A stretch of DNA of 64,000 nt from Phytophthora colocasiae (lineage: Eukaryota > Oomycota > Peronosporomycetes > Peronosporales > Peronosporaceae), in contig JAGKQI010000090.1 in assembly GCA_018806915.1 (NCBI GenBank), forward strand, positions 1,116,001 through 1,180,000. Direction: 5' to 3'. Below, one piece after another: positions 40,699 through 50,898 of the stretch; within the stretch, counting starts at the first letter, position 1, and the number at the start of each line of letters is the position of its first letter. The notes beneath the pieces were generated by a model. It was not told where the DNA came from and did not search any database. It was given only the letters and a program-made list of their open reading frames with translations. The position numbers were made by a program, and so were the translations under genes.

Positions 40699-43469
40699 GA
40701 ACTCGAAGGTTGGCGATAGTGGTTCAAGACTAGCACATTGCAGCGGGATTCCGAGACGCTGAGCCACGTGGGCGTGTCCGAGCAACAGCGGGTGCCACAG
40801 CAGTGCGTCGGCTCGGAAGTGCTCACCGGGCTTATTGGAGCCACAGCCGTGCGGGTCCGACCCGTACGAAGCAGGCCACAGTGAGAAGATAAGCTCTCGG
40901 AAGGCTTGAAGCGCACCTGTTGAGTGGTCCTGTTCACCGTCATGCTGCACGTCGTGTATCAACTGCGCACAGTGCTGGACGCTATCAGGCGCGCCAGCAA
41001 GCGGATAGAACTCGAGTTCAAGCGCGATGATCTTGGACCGAAAACACTCGTTGGCAGCGAGACGAATCCGATGACCGTGCGCCGCGAGCTTCAAGCCGAT
41101 AGCGGCGAATTGTTTGACGCCGTTGTCCCATGTGCCTATGGCAGCCAAACAAATATTCATCGGAGGAACGGTCGGGTTGACTCTGGGGGCTTGCGCTTTT
41201 CCGCGTTGAAAAGCTGCAAATTCGCGCCACGGAGCAATGGTGTCCTGGTCGATAACGTCACCATCTAGGTTTGGGACGTTCATCTTCATATCAACAGACC
41301 CACTGCGTGTAAGCGTCGCCTCGTTTAAAACGATTGCAGGTTGCCTACCCACTGCACCGTTCCACTTGGAGTAGCTATAGCACAAGGACGGCTGTATCCA
41401 TGCCGGATATTGTGGGCTTGCAGATCCGTGGGGAAACAAGGGGTTGTCTTCAGCCAGTCGAGCACTTTGGTCTTTTCGAAGATCCAACGCAGCTTGATAC
41501 CTCGCGCGATATTTGCCAACCACCTCGTGAATGCTGTGGAGTATTTTCTTGCGCTTCTTCTGGCTAGTGAAGATCACGTTGTCGGCACAATTAACCCCCA
41601 CCGATGGGGCGTGGCTATTTGCCAAGCCCTTCTGTACCCCAATAGCGGACATGGCACCACGACTCAGCATACTCGAATGCTTCTGTTCGCCTTCTTCACG
41701 GTGCGCGTTAATGTGGCCTGTGACGACGCGATCTGTAAACTGCACAAGCCCGAGAGTCGGTCGCACAAGATACCACCCGACACCCTTAACTGCGCCAATA
41801 GCCCCACCAACTACGCCATTATTCGCGAAACCATTGACAGGTTTCCGGACTAAGCCCGTATAAGCACCTGCAAATTCATGGAAGAATGCGCCAGTGCCAG
41901 ATGAAGCACCCGCTAGCGTTGAATCCGGGCCTCTCGCCGTGTAGTCCACGCAGTGATAACGCATCATCTTCTTGTCTGCGTTCTCAGGACGGTCACTCAC
42001 GATGAACGCGCACCGATCGCACAGCTTGAGACGATCACGAGCGCTCCACTGAGTGGCAATACGTTCGTGATCCAGATCGCAGAACATCGTCTGCGTTGGC
42101 AGGTGCCGGTAAAAGCTGCGTACAGCTTCACCAGCTCCGTCCTCGCGCTGCATGATGTCACGTAAGTCTAGTGCTCGAGCACGCAGCGCTGGGCCCATGA
42201 GCCCCACAAACGCCGCTCGTAGCCTCTCCGTCGTCAACTGCGCGATCGGGCAGGGTTTCACGCCAACACCAGCCTTCGCCACGGCATTGCCCCAGAACGG
42301 TTGGTCTCCAAAAAACGGCACGATGAACGTGGGCTTACCGGCGAGCAGACCAGCAGCCGTGGTGCCGGCACCACCGTGATGGACGACCGCGCACACGCGC
42401 GGCATGAGCCAGTCATGTGGACAGTTTCCAATGAAGAAGACGTTGTTCGGGATGTCGAGATCGCCGGCCATATCGCTCCAGCTGGATTGGATCAACACGC
42501 GCACATTAGCCTGTTGTGCAGCCTCAATGATCATCTTGGTGGTGGCCAACGGGTCGGCCAGCACCATCGAGCCAAAGCCAACGAAGATCGGTCCACCGTC
42601 ATTACCGAGAAATGCTTCCAGCTCGTCCGATGGCGCGTAGGAGCTGGTGGATTCGCCGTTTAGGGTAACAGTGCCGATGACGTCGTAGAGGTTTCCCCAA
42701 TCGTCTGGTTTGGACACGAGTGCCGGACTCCACATGAAGGCATGTGGAATCTGGAGGTCCAGCAACAGGTCTCGACCGCCATCTCCATTGCGAATCTTGC
42801 GCAGCTTGAGCACTTCAGATCCACCATCTTGTACGACAGGTAGTTGTTCTTCTTGATCTCGTCCGTATATGGCATGTTGGCGAGCGGATGAGGGAACGCC
42901 ATGGTTGGAACCCAGGGCTGAGGGAACATTATATGCAGCGGAACACCAAGGCGTTCGGCAACGTGGATGTGTCCGTAGGAGACGGGGTTCGCGATGATAG
43001 CTTGAGCCCGGAACAGCCGCCCCGGGACGCCAGCACCACCTCCGTCTGGATCCGGTGCTGACACGGCCGGCCACGTTGAGTGGACGATCTCCTTGATCAT
43101 CTCTTTGTTGCGCGGTACGTCCTTGGTGAGCGTCTCGATCTTGGTAGGAATGAGGTGTCCACCTGTCTTGACCATGTAGGCGGCTAGCTCCTTTGGGTCG
43201 CCGCCCAATGGGTAGAACTCGACGTCGTGGCTCATGACGAAGTCTCTGTAGACGGCGTGCGTGGCAAGCCGCACGCGATGTCCGTCCTGTTGTAATCGTC
43301 GTGCGATGGCTAGGAACGGCTGCACGTCTCCTCGTGTTCCAACGATAACGATGCAGATGCTCATGATCGGAGGCCGCTGAATCGCGACGGAGTTAACAGT
43401 GCTGGGACGACTTTCAGTAGAGCCCCGTGCATCGCTGGATTCGATATTGTCGACGTTACTTCGCTCCAT
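40699..43469 (-). pseudogene. Tandem sterol-glucosyltransferase-like gene, N-terminal part
   Basis: ATG at 43469 opens ~35 polar residues, then glycosyltransferase module 1 (MSICIVIVGTRGDVQPFLAI ... AERLGVPLHIMFPQPWVPT). The frame breaks near 42,810 between YKMVD and VLKLRKIRNGDGGRDLLLDL. Module 1 resumes with VFFIGNCPHDWLMPRV and the donor signature VHHGGAGTTAAGLLAGKP. A Gly-rich linker (VNGFANNGVVGGAIGAVKGV) recalls the end of VPS13-type proteins. Module 2 then starts (MNICLAAIGTWDNGVKQFAA) and is cut by the MULE at TFEF. Module 1 resembles UGT80/ATG26 enzymes, which glucosylate sterols at membranes. The double arrangement and the degenerate second module are unusual. Confidence 0.85.
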
Positions 43470-43497
43470 TTAATTCAATGCCGGACGTGAGCTCTAG

Positions 43498-43512
43498 GTG
43501 GAGAATGAAGAG
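43498..43512 (-). promoter_or_regulatory. Initiator-like site upstream of the glucosyltransferase gene
   Basis: The minus strand reads CTTCATTCTCCA, close to the oomycete initiator TCATTYYNCA, about 35-40 bp before the ATG at 43469. Confidence 0.4.
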
Positions 43513-43923
43513 TGTCTGGTGACAAGTGTTTCGAGGACGAGAGCTAATCATCGACAAACCTTTGATTACCCTGCGGTAACCTTGGATTTTCATGCAAAAA
43601 ACAGCGCAGCTCGTCTCATGCCAAGTATGGGTTTAGACTAGGTAGACAGTCTAGTAGTGTGAGTACCGACGACTTGTGTCACACTCAAGTTCTGTATGTT
43701 GAAAAAAAAAACATATCCTTGGCCATGTACTCTACCTCTGGAGGGTGCAAACTGCCCGAGAGCTGAGGAAGGGCTTTAAGGAGCCATCGTATTGAGGAGC
43801 AGGAGGAAAAACACAACGGTCCTATCCTGTTACATCATTTCGCATGATTGCATTCAAGGGTAAGGATATTGATTACCCTTCCTGGACGTTGTGGCCCATT
43901 ACTGATGGAATGCTTTCTGGCGC
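43513..43923. other. Upstream region of the glucosyltransferase gene
   Basis: About 410 bp; nothing coding is recognised. Confidence 0.4.
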
Positions 43924-45214
43924 TGCAGGGATTGGTAGCAGTTTTCGAACTAGTACTGTTAGTACTAAATATTCTAAGTAATATCACTATAGCAGTTAGC
44001 AGGTTGGGGCATTGCCGCCTTTAGTATTATACCAAAATTAGCAGGTTTGCAAAAGCTGCGATTAGTACTAAAAAAGTACTAGTGCTAAATCTTAGAAGGT
44101 CGCACTGGGTACATTCCCGCCTTCAATCTCACACTCGGGTGCATTCGCGCTCAGTTCGTGTTTAGCCAAGTCGTACGGACCGCTATGAAGTGCGCAAAAA
44201 GCACTTGTGACTTCGGTCACCTGTCGAAAACCTACCCATGTACCATTTGCGGCCGCCGCGTTCATCACGTGTGCGGCAATGAGCTATGTGTAGACGCTAC
44301 ACTCTCCAAATAGTATGCTGTGAAACGTTAAGGCCTGACAAGTCCCAGTATGCTATTTTTAACGCGTCATTGTATGCTGTGCTAGTTTCTGCAGTGTTGA
44401 CTGTGTGCGCAGTTTTCGTGGTGTCGATGGCGCAGGATACGAGTCGACATTGAGCAGCATATCAGGCATTTCGCCCTCCAGCCAAGCCACAGTGCTTAGT
44501 ACACCAGAAGCACTAGAGCCGGAACCAGAAGCGGATGTATCGGACTGCTTGGTGGACGGTATCCCTGCGTCGATGACACACCATATCCAGCGTGGTACAG
44601 ACTCTGTGTGGCAAGTCATCCATCGGTTAGACAAGTCGGTCAAGCATCGAAACTCCGTATTCACACATATATGTCTACTCTGTGCTGGAGACCCCAAAAA
44701 ATCATGGAAGCAGGGGCTTTGTCGAGTGGCGACAACTTCCAATGCCAAGTCACACATGCTTTCCAAACACGCTGACCACGAGATTGGTGATAAAGCGCGA
44801 AGAAGTCAAGATAAGCGTAGCAGTCGTTTTGTGACTGAAAAGAGCTCAGACAATTTCCCTCCATTTCAAAGCTAGCCAGGGTTTGGTTGGGCCGTTGCTC
44901 ATCTACCGCTTATCAAGAGCGGGTTTTCTCAGCTGGATCGTTTGTTATGGGTCCAGTCCGCACTCGGACAGCTAATGACCGAGCTGAGCAACAGCTCATT
45001 CTGCACCATAACCGCAAAGAGATCGAGCGCATTGAGGCTACAAAGAGAAATGCATGGTAGCCCCATTTAGTACTAATGGTTTAGTAATATTTCACAGATA
45101 TCTGTTTTGATTAAGGTGCCATTTATTAATATCACAAATTTAGCAGTTTTTGAGATGGCCTCCATTAGCATTATTTTATTTTTGCCAAAATCCGAAGTGC
45201 TACCAATCCCTGCA
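43924..45214 (+). mobile_element. Internally deleted hAT-like element
   Basis: 1,291 bp with terminal inverted repeats TGCAGGGATTGGTAGCA at 43924 and its complement ending at 45214. The flanks TCTGGCGC and TCTGAGGC match at six of eight positions, consistent with an aged 8-bp hAT target duplication. The ends are AT-rich with repeated TTAGTACTAA-like motifs. Inside are a Cys/His-rich stretch (about 44,190-44,310), a BED finger and the very C-terminus of a hAT transposase, with the catalytic middle absent. Confidence 0.7.
44405..45060 (+). pseudogene. hAT transposase remnant: BED finger joined to C-terminal dimerisation tail
   Basis: From 44405 one frame gives 156 residues with a BED-type finger (SVWQVIHRLDKS, ICLLCAGDPKKSW, NAKSHMLSKHADH), ending at a TAG at 44873. 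After a frame change, 44,902-45,060 reads SSTAYQERVFSAGSFVMGPV ... LHHNRKEIERIEATKRNAW and stops, as in the hAT C-terminal dimerisation region. About 500 residues including the DDE/RW core are missing, so this cannot move itself. Confidence 0.7.
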
Positions 45215-45893
45215 TCTGAGGCTCTATTAGGATGACTCGGCGGAGGATGATGGCACGTAACTTTCACCTACAGATACGCGATACCCATACATATAGACCA
45301 AAGCTGATGAACAGCTTGTCACCCGCACAGTGCAGAAGCACAATCCACAGTCCCTCTAAACACCACAGATGCACAGCACCGCGGTCGATGTGCTTACATG
45401 TATTACGATGCTGTGCCTTAGGCACTGTGCCCGCCATCGCTTGCACTAGACCCAAATCCGGACAGTAGAAGGATACACGATGGCGAATACACAAACAGCT
45501 CACTGAAGATAGTACCTCGAAAAAACACGTTCTCATTCTTTCTGCAACCGGCAGACCTTGTTTCATGGATAGGGACAGCAAGCGTACGAATGTGAAGAAC
45601 AGAATAAAACCCGCTGCTGCCTTTTGCACATCTCTTTTTGAGACGTCGTTCAACTTCAACATGACGCATACAAAAACCCAGTTAAACAACACGATACAAA
45701 TATTCGCATTCTGTCTTGGTTTTACTATGTTCGCTGTGCACCGTAGAACTATCAATTTCGGGTGCGCCACAGTCTGTACTTACATGTCCTAGTACTGACG
45801 TATGTAGGCAATAAGAGCTGGCCATTGCGCTAACATCATCTATCATGACGCCGAAAAAAGAGCCCACCGAGATTACTCCATCCAAGACGACAC

Positions 45894-45924
45894 TGTAAGC
45901 ACTTCAGGCCTTGAAGTGCTTACA
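45894..45924. repeat. Inverted repeat, 13-bp arms, 5-nt loop
   Basis: TGTAAGCACTTCA (45894-45906), GGCCT, TGAAGTGCTTACA (45912-45924): a perfect hairpin. Confidence 0.9.
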
Positions 45925-46343
45925 CCTGAAGTTCATGCAGAAAGTTCCAAAGCGATCGGCAAAGGTGCAACTGCAGCGAAAGCTGCTGCAGTACCTTACA
46001 TGGCCACCAAGCTTACCTGGCTGATGCTCTACATGTACATGTGCATGCAGGCTGTTGAACAAGCATTGGCTGCGGATGTACCAACATTGCACCTGCACAT
46101 CGAAGTGTATGCTCGTCCCGCTAAAATAACGACAGCACGGCTTGACGTCGCAACCGTTGTGTACATGTAGTCCGGCTTGTGCGCTTCCCATCTAAGTCAC
46201 TTTTACAAACAGGATCGCAAGTGTCAAGAAGGAATGGACCGACGGCTTGAGGTTCGCTTCCCATGTACATGTAGCGTACGTCTGAGTCATGTTTCCTCCA
46301 TTGTGTTGGACACCGATATCGTTGAGGAACTGCACGCACTACT

Positions 46344-46367
46344 AGAGAGAGAGAGAGAGAGAGAGAG
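46344..46367 (+). repeat. (AG)12 microsatellite
   Basis: Twelve uninterrupted AG dinucleotides. Confidence 0.95.
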
Positions 46368-46858
46368 CAGCAACTCTCAAGATCGTGCCACTAGTGGCTC
46401 GCGGTGCAGTTGCCAACATCTCGGTCATGGCGGCGTCCACACCGAAAGTGATGTTGAACGTTACTGCCCAGAGCATAGGCAACTTTCTTTCCAGTCCACC
46501 CCTGCTCGATCCAAGTAGATCTGCCGGGGACAGGTAGGGAACAGGGGTCTATAAAAAATTTCAGTATCGATAAAATCAGTTTCTAAAAATAAAAAAACGG
46601 ATTACTGGGATATTCACAAAAAATAAAATATGATATTTCTCGAAAATTGCAATACAATATAACATAAGTGCTTGCATAGCAATGGCAAGACACAATTGAA
46701 CTGATGGACGTCCTAACCCGAGAAGCCAGCTCTTTTGCGTTCATTATACTCCATACTGACCACCTAACTACCTTAAATCACTGGCCAACAGCAAACACGT
46801 ACGAATCCTTTTGCATGGTGACCTTTTCATTCTCAAAAACTCGCGCTCAGTCTAAACA

Positions 46859-47306
46859 ATGACGAACAAAGACATCTGCGCCTACTTCTACGAGAACCTT
46901 GGTCATGGCCTCTATCGGTGTAAGCATTGTGGCTCCGAGCGCAAGCAAATCGCCAACACTGGATACTCCAACTTGATCGGGCACCTGGCTAACAAGCACG
47001 ACGGCTTCAAGGACCTATACGCAGCAACGCTGTCTTCCAAGGACAGTACCCTCCGGGATTTTGGGTGAGACAGATGCGGTGAAGGCATTCGAGGTGGCGA
47101 AGTGTGGAGACAAGCGCAAGAAACGCCAAGATGACTACGCGACGCAGATTCTTCTTGCTGGGCCAAACAAGCGTCCCAGTCGTGCCAACTACAGTCTGCT
47201 GTTGAAGGAACTGCCGCCGACTTCGAATGCATGTGAGCGTTTTTTTTTCACAGTGCAAGCTTGTGCTCACCCCCCAACGCACTTGTATGCTCCCAGCGAA
47301 TTTTGA
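46859..47306 (+). pseudogene. Second BED-finger/hAT transposase remnant
   Basis: 46859-47068 encodes 69 residues with a BED finger (CAYFYENLGHGLYRCKHCG ... SNLIGHLANKHDGF). One frame over, 47,061-47,306 continues with KKRQDDYATQILLAG, RANYSLLLKELPPTSNACERF, which resembles the hAT C-terminal motif PPTSN-x-CER. The catalytic middle is missing, as in the neighbour, but the sequence belongs to another family. No terminal repeats were found. Confidence 0.55.
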
Positions 47307-48365
47307 ACTCGTCATGTTTCTTCGTGCGAACAGGAATATGTGGGATGTAACGACATTGGCATCAGCTGGTAGCGAGCAGGAGCATTAATTCATATTGCAG
47401 TTATTGCGGCCGCTTTTATTATTGCAGCGTGTTGTATTGAGATTATTACTACTGCAGCAACTACAGCCAATTCCGTGTAATACTGAATTGGACAAGGCCT
47501 GGTAGGGAATAATATGTGTCATTTTTCACTGAAGGCCCTCAGTCCATGCTCTTATTCAATGGACGCTGAGGAGAAGCCCTTGGCCTGATAGCCCAAGGAG
47601 TGCTTGCTGGTGCACTAAACACTATGGAGCAGCAGCAGTAAAGCTGTACATGCAGACAGGAGAGACGCAACACGTTCAGTGCCTCTTCGATCAGTCAAAT
47701 CCATGTGCCTCAGCACGAGCATCTACCAGTCCTGGCTCCTCACAAGGCACTTTTACTTGAGCTGCCCGCAATCTCTTTTACTGCGTGCGACTAGGATGCA
47801 CTTACCGGTAGTCTTTCAGAACTGAAAGCGCTTGAAGTGCGTTCTGACCGTCAGATTTCATGCGTGTTCGCTCAGTTGGTTGATCACGGACAATGGGGTA
47901 TAGCGATGAATCAACCTCCACGAATGCAGCCTACACGTGGTGTCCCTAGAGCGATAAGGTATTCCACCAGTTGGTTCAATTGCCCCCGACTAGAACAACC
48001 ACCTGCTTCATTCACTGCCCTGCCTCATGGTGCAGAGAAGTTTGAGGAAGCTCCCTAGCCGCGCTAGAGACTTCTCGTCCGAGTTCTTGAGCCATAAATT
48101 TCTGCTGCAAACCCACGGGATCACATCGGCTTCAAGCTGCACTTTACGTGCAGGTTACAAACGACTTGACTGTCAAAAGCAGGCCAAAGCGTCACCACGT
48201 TGCTTGGCCTCTTCCTCCTATCGTCGCTTTGGATCGCGTAAGCTCTCCCGACACGTGGGCTCAAGGCGCATGACTCACGATCCCAAATGGTTTCTTGCCC
48301 CATCTGCACCGTCGTCGAAGCTGAGCTCTGTCCGCGTCCTCTTGGCGGAGAGACTTCACCCTATC
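47307..48365. other. Intergenic, nothing recognised
   Basis: About 1 kb upstream of FYVE/GAF III. Short frames only; the promoter lies at its right end. Confidence 0.5.
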
Positions 48366-48384
48366 GTTCATTCTCGGATTTGCC
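48366..48384 (+). promoter_or_regulatory. Initiator/FPR-like core promoter of FYVE/GAF III
   Basis: GTTCATTCTCGGATTTGCC matches the oomycete consensus GCTCATTYYNCAWTTTNYY at most positions. It directly abuts the first ATG (48385), leaving a leader of only ~15 nt if that ATG is used; the in-frame ATG at 48502 (MSFVDSEADQ) is an alternative start. Confidence 0.5.
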
Positions 48385-50508
48385 ATGCTCGGCTCACATT
48401 CGTCGGACCGACCGCGCTCAACAGTAGCCAGCTTTAAGAGCGGCCTCAAACGCCTCACCGTCGAGCGTTCATGGCACGACTCGTGGGGAACCACGAAAGA
48501 CATGTCCTTCGTGGATTCGGAGGCCGATCAAGAACCGCAATCGAATCAGTCACGGGTGCGTCTTAGCAACACACAGCTAATGCAATTGGCCCGCGATGCT
48601 ACCGACAAGGTAGATTTTCGCCGCCTCACGAACCGCCAGGCTTCGTTGCGCAACTGGAAGTGGAAGACTGTGGCTAACGGATTTACGGCATTCTCGCACG
48701 GCGATGGCATTGAAGCAGCTCAAGAAGTGCTGACCACGGGCGAGATGAAAGCGAGTCTTAACGAACTTTCGTTCATCCTCAGCACTACAACTGACGGCAA
48801 CCACGATATGGTGATGCGAAGTCTGTACAAGGACTACATCCACGGCGCCGTGGTGCACGTTGTCGAACCGTCTCTGGGTGCTTCATCGTCTTCGGTCATG
48901 AAGTCCGACGTGGAATCGAAACTCACGGTCAAGACCAGCGCTTTTGAGCGCTCGCGGATGTTCAAGAACCACGAGCAGTGGTGCTTTCTCGAGTACTTTG
49001 AGAAAGCGAGCAGCTCCGACGCTTTTACGGTGACGCTGGCATCGGTACCCGATAAGGATCTGCAAGTGGGCAAGATGAAGACCGACCGTGTAGATGACTT
49101 GCCGGACCTAACAGCGGCGTACCTGGTCGAGAAGATCCCATCGAGTAACTCGGTGCGTGTGGTTTTCTTCGCACAGGCTGCTCTCAACGAAGAAGAACCC
49201 CAGTTCGACCAGTCCTCGTCGAACATGAGCTACAGCAGTGACAGCAGCCACGGCGCTCAACTGGCCCGTTCCAAGAAGCGTCAAAAGCGTTTGATGCGTC
49301 TTGCTGCTGGCGCGAGCCAGCTCCCGGATGTTGTTCGTCGCCGTCGCTTTGGCACGCAGCCTCTGGCCGACTGTGCTGCCTTCGAAGCCAAGAACTCCCG
49401 ATGCACGTGCTGTGCCAAGTCCCTGCGATTCCTAACTCGCAAGAAACGATGCCACATCTGCGGATACATGATCTGTCACCAATGTTGGAGCATCCACTCG
49501 ATGGAGACTCGCGACGGTCGCGTGTCTTCAGTGCGTGCCTGCACTCGGTGTGTTGAGTTCGTCAGCAATGGAGACTACTCGCGCGTGGACCAGAACACCC
49601 GCGGACGCATCCAGATCATGCCAGACTCCCCTCTTGCGTCCGGACATCCGTCCTCCGACCCTCCTGGAAAGGCTTTAACCAACTTTCTGCACGAGGCTCT
49701 ACAGACCTCATCAGGGACCAAGCGCAAGTCAGTCATGTCAGTAATTCGCCACTTGATGAACCAGGAGAAGGAGGACGCCGAGATCCGCTCCGAATGCTCT
49801 TCAGTGACTTCGTCCGTGCGCCTCACGGACGACGATGCCAAGAAGTACACGGATGTGTTGGACAAGGGAATGCTGCTCGTCAAGACGCTTCCGGTGGAAG
49901 AGTGCGTTGTTGCAAACACTGGGGGCCGTAACTATCCATTGAACATGGCACCTGACCTTGAAACACTGAGCAAGCCTCCAATGCCCAAGGACGAGCAGGA
50001 GCGCATTGCTGCTATTGACAAGGGCGGTTTCTCCAAGATCACGGATACGGATGAGCTGGACCTCATCTGCGAGCTGGTGGCGCGTGAAATGAAGTGTTCT
50101 ACCGGCCTCGTGACGCTCATCAACGAGGACGAGCAGCATGTGCTGGCTTCGAATGTGCCGCCGTTCCGACAGCTCCACATGCCTCGCGAAGCTTCGTTCT
50201 GCCAACACACGATCATGAACGATACGCCGCTGCTGGTGCCAAACCCAGAGTCGGACATCCGTTTCCAGAATCTGCCGGCGCTCAAGGCCCACGACTTGCG
50301 GTTCTACCTAGGTTTCCCTCTAAAAGACGCAAATGACCAAGTGGTGGGCTCGGTTTGCTGCATCGACAACAAGTCCCGTGAGGTGACGGCGTCGCAGTAC
50401 TCGGCGATGAAAAAGCTGGCGGAGACGGCATCGAAGGTGGTGCAAATCAAAGGAAAGCAGGCAGCACGGAATTCGGACCCCACGGAGAAGGAAGAGACTT
50501 CGCAGTAA
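48385..50508 (+). CDS. FYVE zinc finger / GAF domain protein (paralogue III)
   Basis: 707 residues from the first ATG (668 from 48502), one exon. START-like N-terminal region (SLYKDYIHGAVVHVVEPSLG; RSRMFKNHEQWCFLEYF), FYVE-type finger at ~339-398 (CTCC, KKRCHICGYMICHQC, ACTRC) and C-terminal GAF domain (~555-685; TDELDLICELVAREMKCSTG, LRFYLGFPLKDAND, GSVCCID). It aligns along its whole length with the pair at 4.2-8.5 kb, so the window holds three members 40 kb apart, in both orientations. The finger lacks the long insert of paralogue II. Probable phosphoinositide-binding signalling protein; exact role unknown. Confidence 0.85.
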   Translation: MLGSHSSDRPRSTVASFKSGLKRLTVERSWHDSWGTTKDMSFVDSEADQEPQSNQSRVRLSNTQLMQLARDATDKVDFRRLTNRQASLRNWKWKTVANGFTAFSHGDGIEAAQEVLTTGEMKASLNELSFILSTTTDGNHDMVMRSLYKDYIHGAVVHVVEPSLGASSSSVMKSDVESKLTVKTSAFERSRMFKNHEQWCFLEYFEKASSSDAFTVTLASVPDKDLQVGKMKTDRVDDLPDLTAAYLVEKIPSSNSVRVVFFAQAALNEEEPQFDQSSSNMSYSSDSSHGAQLARSKKRQKRLMRLAAGASQLPDVVRRRRFGTQPLADCAAFEAKNSRCTCCAKSLRFLTRKKRCHICGYMICHQCWSIHSMETRDGRVSSVRACTRCVEFVSNGDYSRVDQNTRGRIQIMPDSPLASGHPSSDPPGKALTNFLHEALQTSSGTKRKSVMSVIRHLMNQEKEDAEIRSECSSVTSSVRLTDDDAKKYTDVLDKGMLLVKTLPVEECVVANTGGRNYPLNMAPDLETLSKPPMPKDEQERIAAIDKGGFSKITDTDELDLICELVAREMKCSTGLVTLINEDEQHVLASNVPPFRQLHMPREASFCQHTIMNDTPLLVPNPESDIRFQNLPALKAHDLRFYLGFPLKDANDQVVGSVCCIDNKSREVTASQYSAMKKLAETASKVVQIKGKQAARNSDPTEKEETSQ

Positions 50509-50530
50509 GCTAGCGTTAACCAGCAGTACT

Positions 50531-50581
50531 ACGTTTGATAAATGATGCCTACTGCTGCAGTAGGCATCATTTATCAAACGT
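50531..50581. repeat. 51-nt near-perfect palindrome
   Basis: Arms of 25 nt (50531-50555 and 50557-50581) are exact reverse complements around one central T. It starts 22 bp after the stop of FYVE/GAF III, so it lies in that gene's 3' UTR. RNA from either strand would fold into a long hairpin. Confidence 0.97.
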
Positions 50582-50772
50582 TACTCATCATGATTTCGTA
50601 CACGTACATACAGTAAGTTACTCCAATTCCTCGCAAGCAGCATGCTCAAGGATTTTCTCGTCATCGAGAGATCGTCTTGCCTATCATTGGAAATGATGGC
50701 GGCATCGACTTTGTGATACAGTGAATGCAGTGTCTTGGTAGCCGTTGTTGCAATGCACCACGTTCTAGGATT

Positions 50773-50805
50773 GGGGGGGGGGGTGAAGGGGTGGAAGGGG
50801 GGGGG
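50773..50805 (+). other. G-run cluster upstream of WDR3
   Basis: Runs of 11, 4 and 9 G in 33 bp, 94 bp before the WDR3 start. It could form a G-quadruplex on the coding strand. Run lengths may be affected by sequencing. Confidence 0.6.
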
Positions 50806-50898
50806 TACTGTAATCATACGGTTATATAACCGCCTTTAACAAACACATAACTGCCATTGAATTGCTGCTGCCAGTCATTTACGCTTCAGGTCTCGCCA

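Larger units (their letters stand above)
45215..46858. other. Intergenic with simple repeats; no gene recognised
   Basis: About 1.6 kb between the two hAT remnants. Overlapping frames on both strands show no domain or consistent codon pattern. It contains the hairpin at 45894, a GA tract at 46344 and several TACATGTA palindromes. The part after 46,540 is A/T-rich. Confidence 0.45.

Noticed and set aside
45264..45770. 168-codon minus-strand frame with hydrophobic stretches
   Set aside because: No domain, poor coding character, overlapping frames on the other strand of similar length.
50857..50898. Upstream ATG of WDR3
   Set aside because: Adds 14 atypical residues before the conserved MVKSYLRYE start, and an initiator-like motif lies between the two ATGs.
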